This document shows positions 44,514 through 55,919 of a DNA stretch of 64,000 nt, one piece after another. Under the pieces are notes generated by a model that worked only from the letters and a program-made list of their open reading frames with translations, did not search any database and had not been told where the DNA came from. The stretch's first letter is position 1. The number at the start of each line of letters is the position of its first letter. The stretch is from Scilla litardierei (Eukaryota; Streptophyta; Magnoliopsida; Asparagales; Asparagaceae), in contig CM061134.1 in assembly GCA_030789695.1 (NCBI GenBank), positions 63,353,370 through 63,417,369 of the forward strand, in the 5' to 3' direction. A program made the position numbers and the translations under genes.

Positions 44514-46942
44514 GCACCATTCTAGTGTCCTCTTACCCGGTCTTGGCTTTGTTTGACTTCGGTGCATCTAAGTGCATCATATCCAGGAGGTTTGTAACAA
44601 AGCACTCCATTCCCACCCATACACTTCCTAAGTGTTGGGACATCACCACAGGGAACGGAGTGGTGACAGTGAATTTGGGTTGTCGATCGATTCCATTGGT
44701 GGTCAGTGGACATGAGCTCTTTGCAGATTTCATTGTCCATGATCTGCCACACTTTGATGTCGTTCTTGGCATCGATTGGTTGGGAGATTTCCACACGTCG
44801 ATTGAATGCCACATCAAGAGAGTGGTATTCCGGATTCCAGGCCATCCGAAGTTCGAGTTCCGCAGCAGAGATGAGTTGCTTGGGCCCATCAGATATCGGG
44901 CCAAGCCGGAGGTGCCGATTGTTGTAGCCATGCAGATGGAGATGGAGATCGAGCGACCAGCAGTCGTCAGAGAATTCGACGACGTCTTCCCAGAGGATAT
45001 CTCGGGTCTTCCACCCGACCGAGCTCTAGAATTTGGTATTGATCTTATGCCAGGAGTGCAGTCGATATCAAAGGCGTCGTACCGTATGGCTCCCGCTGAG
45101 CTCGAGGAGCTGCGAAAGCAGTTGGATGAGTTGCTACAGAAGGGTTTCATCCACCCTAGTGTGTCACCATGGGGTGCACCAGTTTTACTCGTGAAGAAGA
45201 AGGATGGGTCCCGCAGGATGTGTGTGGACTATCGAGGGCTGAATGCTGTCACCGTGAAGAATAAGTATCCGCTGCCGCGCATCGACGATATCTTTGATCA
45301 GCTGGAAGGTTCGAGAGTTTTCTCGAAGTTAGACTTGAGGAGTGGATCACCAATTGAAGGTGAAGAAGGACGATATTCCGAAGACAGCTTTCCGGACGAA
45401 GTATTGGCATTATGAGTTCGTGGTCATGCCTTTCGGTGTGACCAATGCTCCAGCTGTGTTCATGAATTTGATGAATTTGATTTTCTATGACTTCCTGGAT
45501 AAGTTTGTCGTGATCTTCATTGACGACATTCTTATCTATTCGAAGTCTGAGGAGGAGCACAGCTGTCATCTGAGGACAATGCTGGAGACGCGGAGGCGAC
45601 ACAAGCTTTATGCCAAGTATAGCAAGTGCGAGTTCTGGCTGGACAGAGTCGCATTCATGGGGCACGTGGTGTCCGGTGATGGTATATCTGTGGATCCGGA
45701 GAAGGTCAGAGCAGTCAGAGATTGGCCGACTCCGCAGTCAGCGTCAGACATCAGGAGCTTTCTTGGTTTAGCAGGCTATTATCGGCGGTTCATCAAGGAT
45801 TTCTCGAGGATTGCGGAGCCGATGACGAAGCTGACAAGGAAGGACGTGGAGTTTCTTTGGTCAGATGCTTGTGAGGAGGCCTTCAGTACCTTGAAGGCGA
45901 GATTGACCACAGCACCGGTGTTGGTAGTACCGGATCGAAGCGGAGGCTTCGAGGTATATTGTGATGCATCAGGGAAGGGCCTAGGATGCGTCTTGCATCA
46001 GCATGGCCACGTGGTCGCGTATGCTTCTCGTCAGTTGAGGACTCATGAGAAGAATTACCCGACGCACGATCTGGAGTTGGCTGCAGTGATTTTTGCACTT
46101 AAGATTTGGAGGCACTTCCTGCTAGGTGAGAGTGTGAAGATTTTCACCGATCACAAGAGCTTGAAGTACATCTTTACGCAGAAGGAGCTCAACATGCGTC
46201 AGAGACGATGTTTAGAGCTCATGGCTGACTACGAGATAGACTTGCAGTATCATCCGGGGAAGGTGAACGTAGTGCCGGATGCCTTGAGTAGACTTCCTAC
46301 TACGATGATGCATACTACCGACTGGAGGATTCAGCAGGAGCTGAGAGAGATGGATTTGGAGGTCGTCCTACCTGGTGTGGTTCTTTCATTCATGAGTTTG
46401 CAGATTCAGTCCACGATCGTGGATCAGATCAAGGCAGCACAGGCAGGAGATCCGAAGCTACAGAGGATCAGGAGGCAGGTTTAAGCTGGACTGCGGACGG
46501 AGTTCGTGATTCATGAGGATGGTTCGCTGCGGTACAGCAGCAGACTCTGCGTACCTGTAGGTGATGTTCGTGAGGAGTTGTCGAGCGAGGCTCATAGCTC
46601 GCCATATTCTATACATCCTGGGGGCACCAAGATGTATAAGGACCTCCGTCTGAATTACTGGTGGATTGGCATGAAGAGGAGTGGGCACGGAGCATTGCCA
46701 AGTGTTTGATATGCCAACAGGTGAAGGCTGAGCACCATCGTACGGCTGGTTTGCTACAACCGCTTCCTATTCCGGAGTGGAAGTGGCAACATATTACGAT
46801 GGATTTCGTGAATGGTTTGCCTCGGACCCCGAAACAGAACGACGCAGTCTGGGTGATCGTTGATCGGTTGACTAAGTCTGCGCATTTCATTCCTTTTCGA
46901 GTGGGCCAATCTACGGAAGTCTTGGCGAGGAAATATCTAGAG
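44514..46942 (+). pseudogene. Chromovirus protease, RT, RNase H and integrase N-terminus
   Basis: The protease has [13 protein letters not shown] (the active site is usually DSGAS; here Ser is Phe) and the flap [12 protein letters not shown] has [37 protein letters not shown] and [10 protein letters not shown]. RNase H has [18 protein letters not shown] and [11 protein letters not shown]. Integrase begins with a zinc-binding domain ending CLICQQVKAEHH, then MDFVNGLPRT. Lesions are a 2-nt loss near 45349 (DLRSG then HQLKVKK in a shifted frame), a TAA near 46482, and a 1-nt frameshift near 46675. Confidence 0.88.
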
Positions 46943-47018
46943 GTAAAATTTCATTCTTTTACTTCTATTTTTAATTTTTCCTCTTGGAATGTTTGTAACG
47001 TAGACCGTGTGCGTACAG
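46943..47018 (+). other. Candidate intron inside the integrase (76 bp)
   Basis: It starts gtaaaatttc, is AT-rich with a long pyrimidine stretch, and ends gcgtacag. Removing it joins LARKYLE to [20 protein letters not shown] without gap or extra residue relative to the usual chromovirus integrase. 76 is not a multiple of three, so leaving it in shifts the frame. Confidence 0.7.
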
Positions 47019-47918
47019 GAGATTGTACGCTTACATGGAGTCCCCGTGAGCATCGTGTCTGACAGAGACCCGAGGTTCACATCTCAGTTCTGGAGAAGTC
47101 TGCAGGAGAATTTGGGTACGAGTCTGAGTTACAACACGTCGTACCACCCGCAGACCGATGGCCAGTCCGAGAGGACTATTCAGATATTGGAGGATATGCT
47201 GCGAGCTTGTACGCTCGATTTGAAGGGATATTGGGAGGACCATCTTCATTTGGTGGAGTTCTCGTATAACAACAGCTACCAGGCGAGCATTGGCATGGCG
47301 CCGTTTGCTTCCTTATATGGGAGGAAATGTCGATCGCCACTGAGCTGGGATGACATTGGAGATCGGGAGCTGTTGGGTCCGGAGATGATAGTGGAAGCTG
47401 TGGATGTCGTGAGAGACATCAGGGAGAAGCTCAGAGTTGCGCAGGATCGATTCAAACATTGGGCTGATGCCAAGAGGAGACCGTTGGAGTTCCAGCCTGG
47501 AGGTCACGTCTTCCTGAAGATTTCTCCGAACCGCGGAGTTATTCGTTTTGGGAAGAAGGGAAAGCTGAGCCCGAGGTATATTGGACCGTTTGATGTGCTG
47601 GATCGTGTGGGAGCAGTGGCCTACTGCCTTGCTCTGCCACCATCTTTGGAGGGTGTTCACGACGTATTCCACATATCTCAGTTACGTCGGTACGTCAGTG
47701 ATCCATCGCACACTGTGGATTTCTCAGAGATCACGGTCCGTCCGGACCTGACATATGACCAACAGCCTGTGCAGATTTTGGACCGTCGACAGAAGAAATT
47801 GAGAAATAAGGTAGTCGACCTGGTGAGAGTGATGTGGTGTCACGGATCACCTGGAGAGTCCACGTGGGAGCGCGAGGAGGAGATGAGAGAGCGTTATCCT
47901 TTCCTGTTTACTGATTAG
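47019..47918 (+). CDS. Chromovirus integrase core and chromodomain
   Basis: It continues the integrase after the proposed intron: [17 protein letters not shown] holds the second catalytic Asp, then [20 protein letters not shown] the catalytic Glu, followed by a [10 protein letters not shown] domain. The C-terminal chromodomain runs [37 protein letters not shown] and MRERYPFLF. In this family the chromodomain is thought to guide insertion into heterochromatin. The frame is open over 300 codons. Confidence 0.9.
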   Translation, partial: EIVRLHGVPVSIVSDRDPRFTSQFWRSLQENLGTSLSYNTSYHPQTDGQSERTIQILEDMLRACTLDLKGYWEDHLHLVEFSYNNSYQASIGMAPFASLYGRKCRSPLSWDDIGDRELLGPEMIVEAVDVVRDIREKLRVAQDRFKHWADAKRRPLEFQPGGHVFLKISPNRGVIRFGKKGKLSPRYIGPFDVLDRVGAVAYCLALPPSLEGVHDVFHISQLRRYVSDPSHTVDFSEITVRPDLTYDQQPVQILDRRQKKLRNKVVDLVRVMWCHGSPGESTWEREEEMRERYPFLFTD

Positions 47919-47963
47919 AGTTGTTGATTCCGAGGACGGAATCTTTATTTTAGTGGGGTAGAA
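47919..47963 (+). other. Palindrome and polypurine tract before the 3' LTR
   Basis: The inverted repeat attccgaggacggaat (47927-47942) is followed by tttagtggggtagaa just before the LTR. The same palindrome precedes the 3' LTR of the other chromovirus at 62121-62138. Confidence 0.7.
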
Positions 47964-50907
47964 TGTAACGGTCGCTTTCCGACCTTATGAGATTTTCTGC
48001 GTGCACGTGCTTTATCGTGCACGTATTTTATTTGGCTATTTCTGGATTCCAAATTGTGCGATGTGATATGCCGTTGTGACCGTTTGGGAGTGTAAAATTT
48101 TATAGTAATTTTTGGGAACGTCATTTCACGGCTCGTTTTCTCGCAAAACGACTTTGAGCGATGGGGGCGTTTTAGTCAATTGGCTCAAAACGCCGCTTCC
48201 AATTTTACGTAAATTTTTGGTAGGTGTTACGCACGATCGGGCTCAGTAGATCTGAGCGTCTCATCTCCACGATCGTCCCGGTATTTTCGGATCATTTTTC
48301 CGACGCCCGGTTTGAGAGTTATCGCCCGGATAAATCTGGACCGTTGGTTTGCCCTGATCAATTTCGAAATTCAAATTGATTAGCCAAATCTGGCTATATC
48401 CCAAATTTTTGCACAAGAATCTTTCCTAAAACTGCCTACTCTATTGACCCCCCAGACTTTCCCCAAATTGTACTCCCTATACCTCTCTATCTCCCCACAT
48501 TTAACCCAAAACCCTCTAGTTAAATATCAAACCCTAATATTATTAAAACCCAACCCTTCTCTATCACGTGAAGCAAGACCTAGGGCTAATTAATATATAT
48601 TTCAGCCTCCATTAGTTTTTCAAAAAGCACTCAGGCCGTTTCCCCTCACCCTCGCGTTCACCCCCTCTCACTCCGGCCGACGCTCCTCCGACCGACACCC
48701 GCCCGCGACCGCCGTGATCTTTCACCACAGACCGCCTGAGGCCTCGAACGGCGATGCCCAACGTCGGCGACTGCCGCAACACGAGTCGCAGGCGCCCCCG
48801 ACGCCGCCTACGACCCCCGTTGCCGCTGCAGCCCGTATGACGCCGCTCGACGCCGGAGGATCGCCGCCATCGTCTCCCCATCTCGTACGCCGCTTGCAGC
48901 ACCGTTCCCTGCGCCGCCGTGACGCCGCTGCAGCCCGCACGACAGCCTGAAACCGTCGCCGAAGCCCCTGAGCCGCGGTGTCACCGTTTCCGACGCCGGC
49001 CACGCCTGCAGTCGCCACCGGAGTCTCGTACGATCGCTGTCGACCTCCCCCGAGGTTGGAGACACCCCCGTGGCCTCCTCCTAGGCCGGACTGCCCACGG
49101 CCGTGACACGACGACGACGTATCGCCGTTTCCACTGACGTTGCTCGATGTTTCAGCGTCGATCACGCCGTTGACGTTGTTTCGCCTCTACTCGCTGCTCA
49201 CGCACTTTGTCCGCTGCCTGGACAAGTCTCGCTACGCTACCCGTAGCCGAGACGCCGTACACAACACAGATCTTCTACTGTGCAGACGCTACGCTCATCC
49301 TACATCGAACTCCGGAGAGGTTGGTTCCCGAAATTCGTAGCACAACCCACCCGTAGCAAAACTGAAAACCTAACTAAAAATCGGACAACTGCAACTAAAT
49401 TTATTTTCTGCTCCCTTAAAACGTTGTGAAACGGTAGATCGATGATCGAACTTTTGGACTGTGCACATAGGATAGAATCGTCGGATAGGCTAAACGGACA
49501 ACTTGACTTGTGACTGTTAGGCTAGCCACGATACCCTAGAAATAAACCTTAAATAGGTTTTACTGAAATCGCGACCTGACACCGTCTCCGTGACCTGTTT
49601 CAGACGGACTATCGCGGACGCGACGACTGGACGAGACGCCCCGGACGGACGACACACTCTCCACCGCAGGCAAGTGTATCCCACTTGCACTTTTGGCCAA
49701 GCTTAGGCCTTAGTTGGTTAGAACTGATAATTGTGAACAAATAGAACCGGACGTGAAATGATAGCGTCCGGGACGACCCCTGACAGCTCAGACTTGACGA
49801 CGAAGTCTGAGCCTGACAACAACAACTTTTGACATCGTAGGGTTATCATGTGTGTGCGTGTGTGTGGACACCCTAGAATAACCTTTCCCGTCTTGTCACG
49901 TCCCGTCCCGTCTTGCACAGCCTACGGGTAATAGGGCACTCTCCAAGCTAGAGAGAGTGGTCTCTTGTACTGATTCACAGCCTGCGGGAAATAGGGCACT
50001 CACCAAGCTAGAGTGAGTGATCCCTTGTACTGATACACAGCCCAGAGGGCAATCGGGCACTCGCCAAGCTAGAGCGAGTGATCCCTTGTACTGTTTGTCT
50101 TGTCTTGTCTTCCTTGGGATTTGGGGTTGGGTTGAGCATGCGCACGGTAAGAGGATCTGATCCCCCTCGAATCGTAAGGCGTGAACCCTTTCGTGTCTCA
50201 CTTGCCTTGTCTCGTCTTGTCCCGTCACGTCCCAACTTGTCTTGACACATGTAGGCTAGTCCCGTAGTTGGTAGCACACGCTACGACTACTACTTGTTAC
50301 GCTTTACTTTCCTGCTGCGTTACTTCTTTTGTTACTCAGTTATAACCCCAGCATGCTAATCAACCAGTAAATCGTTGTTTAAAAGTTGGTACACTTGCAG
50401 TTTGGTCTAACCCTTTTTGTAGACCTTACTTGACGTACAGTTCCTTCTTTTGGTGATGTACGTCAGGTGTTGAGCCAGAGTACGTCGACAAGGCGGACTT
50501 GCCAGCTGACGTGGAGCCAGAGGACGTTGATCCGGAGTACGATCTAGAGGAGGACCAGAGTTAGAGGCCTCTTGTTGCTGTTCCGGAGTTTACCATTTCA
50601 TATTAGTGGGAGCGTAGCACCTCTTTGTTTTTCATGCCTAGGTTGGGTGCTTGCACCCGTAGTTTCTCTTTTTTGCAGTTGTAGCCGTTTCTGGCGTTTT
50701 AGACTTTCCGTACTCGGGGTGTTATATTTGGAATAAAATGAAATGATATCTCTTTTCAGTACTTTTGTTGTTCCGTACTAACATGCAGGGACCTGTTCCT
50801 TCGTTTTGGAATACCACAGACGCTTATTGGGTCTGGGCTCTCAGCCCCGGCCTAAGCGGGCCTTTGTCACGCTTCGCCTCCGTACTTTTGGGAAGCGGGG
50901 CGTGACA
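47964..50907 (+). repeat. 3' LTR of the chromovirus (2,944 bp)
   Basis: It matches 40567-43157 with a few percent divergence by eye, plus about 355 bp (about 48133-48497) missing from the 5' copy. It contains the same triple hairpin repeat at about 49917-50093. Confidence 0.9.
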
Positions 50908-51714
50908 GATATACTTCTCCAATCTCTCCACTAACTTGTGGAGAGAGTCAAATTTGTTCGAAAGCTCCGCTACGGCCTTGGCTACATATATGCTAGTGGG
51001 CTTCAAAGAGTTAGAAGAATGTCCTCGCTCATTGTCCCATTGTTGATTATTAGTAGCCATCTCCTCTAATAGGGTCGTAGCTTCATCCGCCGTTTTGGAA
51101 AGAATGGCTCTGTTGGCGGTCGCATCTATGATCTGCTTCGTGCCCGGTTGGAGTCCATTATAAAAACTGTGAACTAGCTCACATTCTTCTATGCTGTGAT
51201 GGGGGCATTGATGCTGTAAATCCTTGAAGCGCTCCCACGCCTCGTATAGGGTCTTTTGCAGTCCTTGCTTGAAGGACATGAGTGCACTTCTAATCTTCAC
51301 TGTCTTAGATGGCGGGTAGAATTTGTCAATAAAAGAACTAGCCAACTCATCCCAAGTAGTGAACACCCCTTCCGCCTGCGTCCTCAACCAATATAAAGCT
51401 TTGTCTCTGAGGGTGAAGGGGAAGAGTCTCAAGCGGATATCATCAACGGAAACACCCGGCATTTGAAAGGTGGCGCACTTGGACAAGAATAACTGGATGT
51501 GATAATGTGGATTCTCATGGGAGTTCCCATGGAATGGGTTTTGTTGCATTAATACCACTAATCCCGTATTGAGCTCAAAATTCTTATCTGCCGCCAACTC
51601 CGGCATAGCGATGGAAGAGGTAGTGGAGGAAGCCTTAGGCCTAAGCCTATTTCTGATGGATATAATCCTCGCCATACGTGCCGCTAGTTCCTCCGGTGTC
51701 TCCGTGCGGTTCAT
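50908..51714 (-). pseudogene. Athila A2: N-terminal and middle gag
   Basis: On the minus strand it starts at the ATG at 51714 (MNRTETPEELAARMARII). It continues with ENPHYHIQLFLSKCATFQMP, DIRLRLFPFTLRDKALYWL, FYPPSKTVKIRSALMSFKQG, LYEAWERFKDLQHQCPHHSI and ADEATTLLEEMATNNQQW. This part is open. It is split by the chromovirus after LVERLEKYI and continues at 40566. It is the best preserved gag of an Athila element in the window. Confidence 0.88.
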
Positions 51715-51933
51715 ACAATTATCCTCTGTAGCGTGCCTCTCTCGGCTCTGATCCTCCTCTCGGTACGTTCAATCTCCGGATCAAATGTAATATCCTCTGG
51801 ATCCGCCGTCGATCTCGTGTTCATGCAAAGAGAAACAGAGTTTCAAAGGAATTGTTAGCACGAAAAAGGAGTAAAAAGATAAAAATAATGAAACAAAAAG
51901 AAAATACTAAGTAAAGAGAATAAAACACTATCG
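51715..51933 (-). other. Athila A2: leader between primer-binding site and gag
   Basis: This is non-coding leader on the minus strand with short AT-rich tracts; nothing else is recognised. Confidence 0.5.
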
Positions 51934-51953
51934 CCTCCCTGGCAACGGCGCCA
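51934..51953 (-). other. Primer-binding site of Athila A2
   Basis: On the minus strand it reads TGGCGCCGTTGCCAGGGAGG, the standard Athila-type site, six bases inside the LTR end. Confidence 0.85.
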
Positions 51954-51959
51954 AAAACT

Positions 51960-53779
51960 TGCTCGTAGCCCCGTGAGTACACACACCCGGGACAGACGAG
52001 TTGTAGTTTTACCGCAAGCGCACGGTGTAGCGGCGAGCAGGTATCGAACTCAGAGAGGACAAATGACAGTGTCTCCTTCCAATCACCTAGCTATCAAGAG
52101 GATCGAAAATCGTTTGGGGTAAATAATCACAATCGTGCGAATGTCAAGAGGAAATAACAAATTAATAAAACGTCTAGGGGTAGGGAATCCCCGCTACGGA
52201 CCGCCTCTCATCATTGTGATTCATAAGTTTTATCATTGCTAAACTTGAATGTGGGTGAACTAGTCGTAACTAAATGTAGAACCAAGCTCACGCTCTCGCG
52301 TTATTGCCGGACTATAGCAAACCTAGGATAGGGCCCAATCTCTTGCAAACCCTAGCCTAAGCCGCTAGGGTGAAGAACGACATCATCGCTCAATCGTGTC
52401 TCGAGCCCACTCTCGTGCAAACTCGAGCTACGACCTAGTTTGCGATAGTTCCTATCCGTCCAATCTCTTGCAAACGGATATGGGTATAGATTCACAATTG
52501 AAAATCCTAGCTTCGGACCAATCTCTTGCAAACCAAGTCTAGAGAGATCCAATTGTCAATCTAAATCGAATATCTAGGCCTTCCTATCAATTGGGACCCA
52601 ATCTCTTGCAAATCCCAATCGATATGAATCCCTAGCTATCTGTAATTTATCAATCCCAACCTAACCCTAATCAATTCTAGCAACAATTTCACAATTGCAT
52701 CACAATTTAGAAATAGGGTCCATAGGGTTCATCCTTACGCCCTAAAACGATGGCACTACTCACTATTCATCATGAAATTCTCAGAAAAATCAATAATAAT
52801 ATCAAGAGAATTCATTGCAATAGAGAAATATCTAATAAAAATTGAGTTTTTGATAGGAAATAGACAAACCAATGAAGATCCAATGATACCCAATGAGAAT
52901 CCAATAAGAGTAGCCTTTAAATCTCCAAAAAGAAAGCCTAAATCTAATTAATCTAAAAAGTTCTGAAAAGTCCCGAACAAGGCTACCAAAAAACTCCTCT
53001 AACAAGGGCAAAAACTGGGTTTAAGTACCCACCAAAATCGCCCAAAAAATCGTGACCAAACTGCCCCTGCGCAGCCCAGAAATCGCAACTTACGCAGCAG
53101 TCGGAGCGGCTCACTCGGCCGACTGACTTTGTCACTCGGCCGAGTGACAGACCCTGTAAGAAAACAGTAAGTCAGGAGGGTCTCAGGGTCTGCCTTCGGA
53201 GGTGACTCGGCCGAGTATACTTATCCGTTCAGCCGAGTGGCTTTATCGCTCGGCCGAGTGACTTTCGACTGGATCTTTGAAAAATACAGTAACTTCGGCA
53301 TTTCTCTGGGCAATTTCCCTGTACCACTCGGGTGAGTGTGATTTCTCATTCGACCGAGTGGGATTTCTTCGTTCGGCCGAGTATACGCTGAAATTAGCTC
53401 TGTGTGCGTATCCGTTCTGGTCGGCCGAGTGGGGCTTCTGGTTCGGCCGAGTGGCTGCTCCACTCGGCCGAGCGGCATGCTGTAAATGCCCAATCTTCTT
53501 CATTTCTCCTCCTCGTCGCTCCTACGAAGTTCCTTCCTCTTCCACTCATCTTCCATCGCTGAATGGCCCTCAAATGAGCCGCGGGTGACACTCCTTAGCG
53601 CTTGCGAACCAATTGATCTCAAAATCGCTCCGAATCGCTCCATATTTCTTGAAATATGACAAAAACAAGAAATAGTGAAAAGCATCGCAATATTGTCAAA
53701 TAATCATGAAAAACGTGATATGGGCGATCAAAACGGCATGCAAACATGCAGGAAAAATGTGTAAAATATGGAGTGATCA
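51960..53779 (-). repeat. 5' LTR of Athila A2 (about 1,820 bp)
   Basis: On the minus strand it starts TGATCACTCCAT near 53779 and ends GGGGCTACGAGCA at 51960. Near the 3' end CGTGCGCTTGCGG is the typical Athila LTR tail. The phrase ccaatctcttgcaaa recurs at least five times between 52330 and 52620. The right border is set where sequence resembling 55835-55880 begins (gaggtcaatttacg). No 3' LTR of A2 is seen. Confidence 0.75.
53095..53480 (-). repeat. Array of cactcggccgagtg boxes in the A2 LTR
   Basis: About 11 copies of the 14-base palindrome cactcggccgagtg or variants (gttcggccgagtg, gactcggccgagta) lie irregularly spaced 300-685 bases from the LTR 5' end. A weak TATA-like TACTTAAACCC lies downstream on the minus strand near 53020. 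Confidence 0.8.
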
Positions 53780-55919
53780 GAGGTCAATTTACGAACCTGT
53801 GCATGAATAGTGTCACTTAGGTCATTGACCTAACTTCTAGGCCTGTTGAAAGGTCTTTGATTGGGTGTCACTTGAAGCGTACGAGGAGAGTAAGGACCAA
53901 GAGAGGATTCGTCTCTCCCGGTCAATGGGAGTTAGTGTCGTAGAGTTAGTTCGGTCTTTAGTAAAATCTCTGCGTAGAGTATGTTGGAAGAAGTCCAATA
54001 TTAGTTGACTAAAGATCGATAGAAACTAACCGGAGTCAAGTTATTGGGGTTGACAGTTATACCGTACCCTAGACTTGATCTACACGACATATTTTAGACG
54101 AAGAGACTATAACTGCAGAAATCATCACAGACACGGTCAGGGTGGTCCCGAAAATTCTCATGTTGATGAGCTAACCACATTATGATGATTCTGAAACAGG
54201 GACGGCAGCCACTACTCGTGGTCACCGCCGTATAGTGCTTCGAGCCCAACCTGTAGTAGGGTCAGGCCATAGGGTCATACACAAAGTGTGACCTTCGTCT
54301 AGTAATAGGTAGAAATTAGTTAGGGAGAATAATTTGCATTTGATGCAGAGGAAGAGAAAATTGCATTTTGATGCAAATGACAATTTAAGCTTAGATAGGG
54401 ACTATTTTGCATTTAATGCAAATCGGATTAAATGTGTCATATATAGTTTACGACAATATTTAATGTTATAAACGCAAGGAAAAGTTCATGGGTAAGACAT
54501 GAATGTCCCGGTCTACGCCTAGGTTCGAACTCCGCGTCCACATCGGACGCCAAATGCCCAACTTATGCTCAAAACAGCCCGATGGATCAGATCGGGACAG
54601 GCCAGACTGACCCAGGCCATACTGGGTCTGGCCTGGGCGCCTGGCCAGACCCAGCCAAAGCCCAGGGTGCCTGGGCCCGGGCGCCCGGCCCAGACCAGGG
54701 CCTGGGCGCCCAGACAGGCCCGCCCAGGCGCCCAGACTGGGCGCGCCAGTCTGGGCGCGCCCAGACCATGTTATAGCCTGGTCTGGGCTCACCCAGCTGG
54801 CCTGGTGGGCCCCGCAGAGTAGGTTTTCTGAAACCTAGATTGAGTAGTTTTTGACGGCTCAGTTTTTGCGAAAAACGAGCCTTGGGCTGAACTTTGAGCG
54901 ATCAATTGGAGGGTCAAACGGACTCCGATTGACTCGCCATTTTTTCATATGCGTTCACCGTTGAACACCCTTCGAATTGATAGGTTGTATCAATCATGAA
55001 GCTCAACGGTGAGTGAGTTAAAATTCACGGAAGTTTGCACTTTGTGAAGGGCAAAATAACTTGATTTAATTAACTCCAATTAATAGTCCAACATCGGTTG
55101 TGCGGAAAAGGGGAGAGTCCGTCGCCTATATAAATAGGGGCCTCCCCCTTCCTCCAAACTCGTCCCAAGCTCTAGATCTGAGCGGCTCTCGTAAATGTTG
55201 GAGCACGCTCGGATATAGGCTTAAATTAATATTCTTCTTCTCCATATATTTCTGCCTTACTCCTGAGGGCTCTAGCAAAGCCGCAAAGGAGTTCGGATTC
55301 GGATCCGAAATCTAGGCGAAGGTTTCACTCGCATATAACTTTCTTCGGCGCGTGGTTGGCTCGACGACACGAGAATTGCTCGCCTCGGGATGTAGAGCGG
55401 TTCGAGGAGCGGTTCGAGGAGCGGCTCGGCATGGGATGTGGAGCAGCTCGGAAGACGGTGCGGAACATCTCGCCTGCCCCAGGGTTGAGATTCCGGGTAT
55501 GTGTTTTATAAGCATTAGTTTAATTTAATCGTAGTAGGTTAGATCCTTCTTGGGATGGTCAGATCCATCCCGAGTCGGCATAGTTCTTGGCTAAGGGTCT
55601 TGTACTTTATGGCTAAGTTAAATAGTTTAACTGCATGTTAATTAGATTAACTTGTTTATTCTTCCGCTGTAAAATTTTATGTCTATGTTCTGTCCGAATT
55701 AGGACGTGAATAGAGTTTATGTGCCCTAAGGGTCCTAGAAAACCCTTCACCAACGAGAGTTATCACATGGTTACCATAACAAATTTGTCAGTGATAATTC
55801 TCTGTGATAATAGGCTAGTTGGTCCTTAGACTTGAGGTCATTGTCCGAACCTATACGTGAACAGTGTCACTTAGATTTCTGACCAATCTTTGAGGCAAGG
55901 CCTGCCGAAAGGTCTTTGG
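53780..55919 (+). repeat. Copia-like LTR fragment with promoter-like region
   Basis: It belongs to the same family as 37091-37742. The opening (53780-53870) resembles 55835-55919, both containing cgaacct...gtgtcactta and gaaaggtcttt. At 54596-54800 boxes of type cctgggcgcccag and cctggtctgggc are iterated. A strong TATA-like ctatataaatagg lies near 55125. The small ORFs are not convincing. The sequence is cut at 55919 by the non-autonomous chromovirus. Confidence 0.5.
54596..54800 (+). repeat. Array of ctgggcgcccag-type boxes
   Basis: About ten copies of near-palindromes built from cctgggcgcc, gcgcccaga and ggcctgg in both orientations occur. They sit about 330 bases upstream of the TATA-like sequence near 55125. 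ORFs through them are low-complexity artefacts. Confidence 0.7.

Larger units (their letters stand above)
40567..50907 (+). mobile_element. Tekay/Del-type chromovirus (Gypsy), nearly complete
   Basis: LTRs at 40567-43157 and 47964-50907 begin tgtaacggtcgc and end gcggggc(a/g)tgaca. A perfect 5-bp duplication, gatat, flanks the element. Internally it encodes gag, protease, RT, RNase H, integrase and a chromodomain. The 5' LTR lacks about 355 bp present in the 3' LTR (48133-48497). Pol carries one 2-nt deletion, one stop and one frameshift, and is further interrupted by two intron-like intervals. It was inserted into the gag of Athila A2. Confidence 0.92.

Noticed and set aside
43282..47918. 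Possibility that the zinc-knuckle and RT region is an endogenous pararetrovirus
   Set aside because: Two LTRs, a 5-bp target duplication, an integrase and a chromodomain identify it as a Gypsy chromovirus.
53221..53591. ORFs rich in GRV/SAE repeats in the A2 LTR
   Set aside because: They are translations of the cactcggccgagtg array.
54466..54822. Overlapping ORFs through the ctgggcgcccag array
   Set aside because: They are open in several frames because of the repeat, and their composition is low-complexity.
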